From contig DRLZ01000426.1 in assembly GCA_011322755.1 (NCBI GenBank), positions 1 through 9,924 of the forward strand: DNA of 9,924 nucleotides. Direction: 5' to 3'. Under the pieces are notes generated by a model. It had not been told where the DNA came from. It saw nothing but the letters and a program-made list of their open reading frames with translations, and did no database searches. This stretch comes from Crenotrichaceae bacterium (GTDB lineage: Bacteria > Pseudomonadota > Gammaproteobacteria > Methylococcales > DRLZ01). Of the stretch, positions 6,652 to 9,924 are shown one piece after another. Every line of letters starts with the position of its first letter. Positions within the stretch are counted from its first letter, which is position 1. Position numbers and translations under genes: made by a program.

Positions 6652-7809
6652 TCAACAACTATTTGCACCTAAACCATTCAAACACTTACTTTCATTGCCT
6701 GCAATTCCCCCGTTTTGTGAAGGATCCCAGTATACATCCCATTCATAGTTCATGACATCGGCAGCACCACCATCAACGTAACTGTAAGTGCCTTCCTCAT
6801 AATCCCAGTTAATAAAATCCTGGGCAGTGCTATCCCAGCCGGTTGTTTGCCAGCAGTGCTCTACACCAGAAGAGTTTTGTAGATTACTGCACTGTGTATA
6901 GGTGTAGCGTCCACCGGTAACGTTGGTGTTGATGCTGGATGATCCTGAATCAGGGCGACTGATTGTGATCAATCCATCAATCATCTGAAAATCGCCTGCG
7001 GTGGGGGCAAAATCAGGCATGTCAGGGTCGGTAATGGTAAGTGTATTGATGATGCTACCCGCCGTTGTATCATCACTATAGGAGATTGTACTCATATCCA
7101 TAACAAAGTTTTGAACCATGTCGGATTCATTAATTTTTTGAGTAATTTTTGGCTTGAAAAGAAATTGATCTTTTAGGAATTCCGAGCAATATCCATCTGT
7201 AGCATTGCAGCTCCAGTCGCCTGTAACAGAGTCCCAGGTGCCGCCCATGACTTGTCGCATGATAACTTTTGTGGGATCAGCAGTCGCATTGCCTGTGTAA
7301 TCAAAACCTCGAGAAGGGTCAATTCCAAGAGGATCCCAGCCATTACCACTAAAAACTTCCAGTGATGTACTCCAACCCATTATTCTTGAAGGTTTGCCAC
7401 CGCTTGTTGATTCGTAGGCGTTTACTCTGGGGATATAACTCTCCATAGCAAACCCGGTGCTTGGATCACCAACAATTGTATGCCAGTATGATGCTGATGT
7501 ATCAGGATCAGTATATGTACCATGAAAGAAGCGGGTATTGTCAAGATCCGGTACAGTTGTCATGGAGCCTATGCTACACATGCTGGAGCCGATGGCAGAG
7601 CCTGGAGCATTGCTCATATCGCAGGCTCCTGGGGCAAAGCTATTGTTATGTGGTCCGACATTAAAGTTTAGAGTCATTCCTGTGGATGCGTGTGCTGAGC
7701 CAAACAGAAAGAGTAAGGGTAAGATTTTAAATAATCGAGCGACAATATTCTCTATTCTACTCAAGGCAAGCACAAACTGCAGTCCTTCACTCTGAGTTAA
7801 AAGTTTCAT
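6652..7809 (-). CDS. Exported eight-cysteine protein, paralogue B (unknown function)
   Basis: A 385-residue middle copy of the unknown exported family. The open frame extends upstream to 7848, but ATG 7809 is preferred: it gives the same N-terminus (MK..TQS) as the sisters, and the bases before it match the leader of paralogue A. The signal sequence has a core FKILPLLFLFGSAHA (27-41) with likely cleavage after AHA, shortly before MTLNFNVG (45-52). Cysteines are at 62, 78, 201, 208, 307, 319, 376 and 385, matching A and C. The acidic loop DPDMPDFAPTAGDF (261-274) is kept. Its distinctive feature is a small insertion after HCWQ (about residues 322-333, rich in T, G, S and D) absent from A and C. 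The stop lies 108 bases from the next ATG. Function is unknown; export and disulfides are inferred. Confidence 0.88.
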   Translation of the reverse strand: MKLLTQSEGLQFVLALSRIENIVARLFKILPLLFLFGSAHASTGMTLNFNVGPHNNSFAPGACDMSNAPGSAIGSSMCSIGSMTTVPDLDNTRFFHGTYTDPDTSASYWHTIVGDPSTGFAMESYIPRVNAYESTSGGKPSRIMGWSTSLEVFSGNGWDPLGIDPSRGFDYTGNATADPTKVIMRQVMGGTWDSVTGDWSCNATDGYCSEFLKDQFLFKPKITQKINESDMVQNFVMDMSTISYSDDTTAGSIINTLTITDPDMPDFAPTAGDFQMIDGLITISRPDSGSSSINTNVTGGRYTYTQCSNLQNSSGVEHCWQTTGWDSTAQDFINWDYEEGTYSYVDGGAADVMNYEWDVYWDPSQNGGIAGNESKCLNGLGANSC

Positions 7810-7918
7810 AAAACAGTCCGCCAGTATTAATGATGTTTCAGGGCACATTTCCCCAGCGATGACCTTGCCAGGTTTGCTTATATATTATCTATCGGCTGTT
7901 TAATTAGAATCTGAAAGT

Positions 7919-9055
7919 TCAGCAACTGCCAGCTAAACTATTTATGCACTTACTTTCGTTACCTGAAATACCCCCGTTTTGTGATGGAATAAAATAAACA
8001 TCCCAGTCATAATTAAGAACGTCTGCATCTCCTTCTATGTAATTGTATGTTCCTACTTGGTAATCCCAATTATTAATGTCATTATCTTGCCAGCAGTGTT
8101 CAATGCCTTTTGAGAGTTTCGGGTCGTTACATTGGCTGTAAGTATAACGACCACCTGTAATGTTAGGGTTGAGTATTGATGCTTCTGAATCAGGCATGCT
8201 GATTTCAATGCGATCGTTATCCATTTTAAAGTCACCCGCTTTGGGGTCAAATTCAGGCATGTCATCATCAATAATGACAACGGTATTGATTAGATCGCCT
8301 GCGGTTGAATCATCATCATATTTGATAGCGCTCATATCCAAAGAAAATTTATGAACAAAGTCGGGTTCATTGATCTGTTGTGTAATGATTGGCTTGAAAA
8401 GAAAGTTGCTTTTCAGGAACTCTGAGCAATATTCATCACTGTCCTGACAGCTCCAGGTGTTTGTGGTTGAATTCCATGATCCCCCCATCACTTGTCGCAT
8501 AATTGTTTTTGTCGGATCGCCTGTCGCATTGCCGGTGTAATCAAAATTTCTGGATGGATCCAGCCCTAATGGATCCCAGCCGTTGCCGCTTCGAGTCTCT
8601 AGCGATTCAGTTCCGCGCTGGAATATTTTGGAGGGTTTGCCACCACTTGTTGATTCATAGCTATTGATCACGGGGGTGTAACTCTCCATAGCAAACCCCG
8701 TGGCAGGATCACCGACAATAATGTGCCAATAACTTATTTGAGTATCGGGATCAGTATAGGTGCCTTGGAAAAAGGGGGTTTTATCGGGATCTGGCTCATC
8801 TTCAAACTCGGTGGGGGAGATTCCGCAGGCATTATCAGCAACCGGGGCACCGCTCATATTGCATGCGCCAGGGTAAAAGCTGTTATTACCGGGGCCAGCG
8901 TTAAAATTTAAAGTCATATTGGTGGCAGACCAGGCGCCGTCTGACCCTAATAAAAACAGTAATGGCAAGGCTTTGAATGATTGAGTGATAAGTTCCTTTT
9001 TTTCACTCACAGCAAATGCACGCAATTGTGCTTTGCTCTGAGCTGAAAACTTCAT
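7919..9055 (-). CDS. Exported eight-cysteine protein, paralogue C (unknown function)
   Basis: A 378-residue first copy in the transcription direction and the most diverged of the three. Its signal sequence has 27 leading residues and a core FKALPLLFLLGSDGAWSA (27-44), followed by NMTLNFNAG. Cysteines at 65, 77, 203, 210, 309, 321, 370 and 378 match those of A and B. It keeps YWHIIVGDPATGFAMESY (109-126), SGNGWDPLGLDPSR (156-169), YCSEFLK (209-215) and GGRYTYSQC (301-309). The loop equivalent to the acidic motif is even more acidic (IIDDDMPEFDPKAGDF, 261-276), with more acidic and lysine residues around it than in A or B. The leader before its ATG keeps only part of the A/B pattern. The gene is divergent from the FG-GAP gene across 394 bases, so the promoter for all three paralogues probably lies there. 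Confidence 0.88.
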   Translation of the reverse strand: MKFSAQSKAQLRAFAVSEKKELITQSFKALPLLFLLGSDGAWSATNMTLNFNAGPGNNSFYPGACNMSGAPVADNACGISPTEFEDEPDPDKTPFFQGTYTDPDTQISYWHIIVGDPATGFAMESYTPVINSYESTSGGKPSKIFQRGTESLETRSGNGWDPLGLDPSRNFDYTGNATGDPTKTIMRQVMGGSWNSTTNTWSCQDSDEYCSEFLKSNFLFKPIITQQINEPDFVHKFSLDMSAIKYDDDSTAGDLINTVVIIDDDMPEFDPKAGDFKMDNDRIEISMPDSEASILNPNITGGRYTYSQCNDPKLSKGIEHCWQDNDINNWDYQVGTYNYIEGDADVLNYDWDVYFIPSQNGGISGNESKCINSLAGSC

Positions 9056-9449
9056 AAAAACAACCTGTCTGTATATTTAGTTTAGAATAATTATTGTCTT
9101 GGAATATTAATGTTGCTCTTGAGGTGGTTCTTGCATATATAACGAAACGAACCCGAATTTATAGTTATTTATCTGTTTATCGGTTATGCAATAAAAAACT
9201 TTAGAGTTCATTTGATGTGTAATTAAAAAGTAATTGACAAGTTATTAAAGAAAAACTCATTATGGTCGTTATTATTTCTGCTTGATCGTAATTTCAGGTG
9301 CTAACGAATAGGTTTGTTGTGTAATTGGTTGCGTTGAAGCAAAATAATAAAAATAAATATCGAGAATTGTGGTGCTGTATCGATTTTTATTGACGGATTA
9401 ACTTTCTGACAAGGCTGTCTCTCATTGCTGTTAATAGAGGGGCCTCATT
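9056..9449. other. AT-rich divergent intergenic region (394 bp)
   Basis: It lies between the divergent starts of paralogue C and the FG-GAP gene. No coding frame, RNA gene or clear riboswitch is seen. It must carry promoters for both directions. The best plus-strand candidate is TTGACA (9234-9239) with CATTAT (9258-9263) 18 bases on, which would leave a leader of about 180 bases. No convincing minus-strand promoter could be picked by eye. Confidence 0.6.
9234..9263 (+). promoter_or_regulatory. Candidate promoter for the FG-GAP gene
   Basis: A perfect TTGACA -35 (9234-9239) with an 18-base spacer and CATTAT (4 of 6 to consensus) as -10. It is far from the start codon (about 180 bases), so a nearer promoter may exist. 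Confidence 0.3.
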
Positions 9450-9924
9450 ATGAAATCGCGCAAGCATTTCTATTATTCACGTTTATTTTCAAGTCTGTTT
9501 ATTCTTTCATCGGGAGCCGCCATTGGTGCAATTCCTGTCTCTTCGCAAAGTAAGCTTATTGCTGATGATGCCTTCAGTGGTTCTGCACATGGCTGGGTAG
9601 TATCTTCTGATGGTGATACAGCTGTTGTTTCCGCTTTTGCAGATTATGATGGCCTGGGAGCTGCTTATGTTTATGAGCGCACTGCTTCAGGCTGGCAGCA
9701 AGTCTCAAAGCTAACGGCTTCGGATGGTTCTGGCCCTGCCAATGGTGAGCCAGGTGATTCATTGGGTATGGGCGCATCAATCAGCGGAAATACGATTGTT
9801 CTGGGTGCGCCTTTAAATGATCATTCCGGTGGAACTGATTCCGGAGGGGTCTATGTTTATGTTAAGCCAGCCGGTGGTTGGCCCGCCGCGATGACTGAAA
9901 CGGTCAAGTTGACGGCACCGGGTG
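9450..9924 (+). CDS. Exported FG-GAP repeat (beta-propeller) protein, C-terminus off the window
   Basis: The frame runs from ATG 9450 to the right edge (158 codons). GAGGGG, 7 bases upstream, sets the start. Residues 1-27 are a signal peptide (basic MKSRK, hydrophobic core around LFSSLFILSSGAAIGA). At least two FG-GAP-type repeats follow. The first has D-G-D-T-A-V-V-S-A-F-A-D-Y-D (54-67), then GAAYVYERTASGWQQVSKLTA (70-90). The second has GDSLGMGASISGNTIVLGAP (102-121), then GGVYVYVKPAGGW. These fit the FG-GAP_2 family, whose blades build integrin-like propellers, often with calcium bound in Asp-rich loops, on large secreted or surface proteins. A surface or adhesive role is plausible but not shown, and anchor signals would be in the missing part. 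It is divergent from the three-gene exported cluster, so a shared role at the cell surface is possible. Confidence 0.87.
   Translation, partial: MKSRKHFYYSRLFSSLFILSSGAAIGAIPVSSQSKLIADDAFSGSAHGWVVSSDGDTAVVSAFADYDGLGAAYVYERTASGWQQVSKLTASDGSGPANGEPGDSLGMGASISGNTIVLGAPLNDHSGGTDSGGVYVYVKPAGGWPAAMTETVKLTAPG

Larger units (their letters stand above)
5401..9055 (-). repeat. Tandem array of three paralogous genes
   Basis: The start codons lie 1246 and 1266 bases apart and the intergenic gaps are 109 and 108 bases, which points to unit-by-unit tandem duplication including the leader. A and B are closest: 5831-5920 and 7103-7192 differ at four C/T positions in 90 bases, and 5458-5494 is identical to 6712-6748. 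Copy C differs far more in the same places. Confidence 0.85.

Noticed and set aside
7810..7848. 13-codon upstream extension of paralogue B
   Set aside because: The sister genes start at the codon matching 7809, and the extended bases match the noncoding leader of paralogue A.
8053..8280. 75-codon second minus-strand frame within paralogue C
   Set aside because: Out-of-frame shadow of a gene whose conserved frame is supported by two paralogues.
5401..9055. CRISPR array, IS element or phage tail array as the source of the repetition
   Set aside because: The repeats are whole protein-coding units about 1.25 kb long, with no short direct repeats and spacers, no terminal inverted repeats and no transposase.
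9264..9449. Riboswitch in the long leader of the FG-GAP gene
   Set aside because: No conserved core, such as that of a cyclic-di-GMP (GEMM) element, could be matched; the stretch is simply AT-rich.
9574..9780. 68-codon minus-strand frame antisense to the FG-GAP gene
   Set aside because: Low-complexity H/Q-rich translation opposite a frame with a signal peptide and clear repeats.

Overview
The window looks like chromosomal DNA of a gammaproteobacterium with moderate GC content. The evidence is the set of housekeeping genes (Do-type periplasmic protease, CGFS glutaredoxin, comF divergent from bioB-bioF, a BirA-type biotin operator). The codon use and gene order would suit a free-living Thiotrichales or Methylococcales-like lineage, but the genus cannot be settled from the sequence alone. 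No rRNA, tRNA, CRISPR array, insertion sequence, transposase or phage gene was seen.

Layout. (1) 1-1610, minus strand: grxD, then a stem-loop and a 28-bp inverted repeat, then a DegQ/DegP-like protease whose C-terminus runs off the left edge. (2) 1766-2335, plus strand: a BrnT/BrnA type II toxin-antitoxin pair with a promoter that sits almost on the toxin start codon. (3) 2371-3066, minus strand: comF, divergent from bioB-bioF (3152-5364, plus strand). The comF-bioB gap holds a recognisable BirA operator over the bioB -35 box, so biotin synthesis is probably repressed when biotin is ample. The bio operon stops after bioF: bioH, bioC and bioD are not here. (4) 5401-9055, minus strand: three tandem paralogues (378-385 aa) of an exported protein with eight conserved cysteines, which I do not recognise. 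They are evenly spaced with gaps of 108 and 109 bp. (5) 9056-9449: a long AT-rich divergent intergenic region. (6) 9450 to the right edge, plus strand: the start of an exported FG-GAP repeat protein, probably a surface beta-propeller.

Most novel part. The three-gene exported, disulfide-type family plus the divergent FG-GAP protein forms an accessory cell-surface or secretion locus directly after a shortened biotin operon. The two downstream copies share stretches of near-identical DNA, which suggests recent duplication or gene conversion. A second point of interest is BioB: it has no cysteine where E. coli BioB has its Cys97 [2Fe-2S] ligand, but has an extra cysteine ten residues before the radical-SAM motif.
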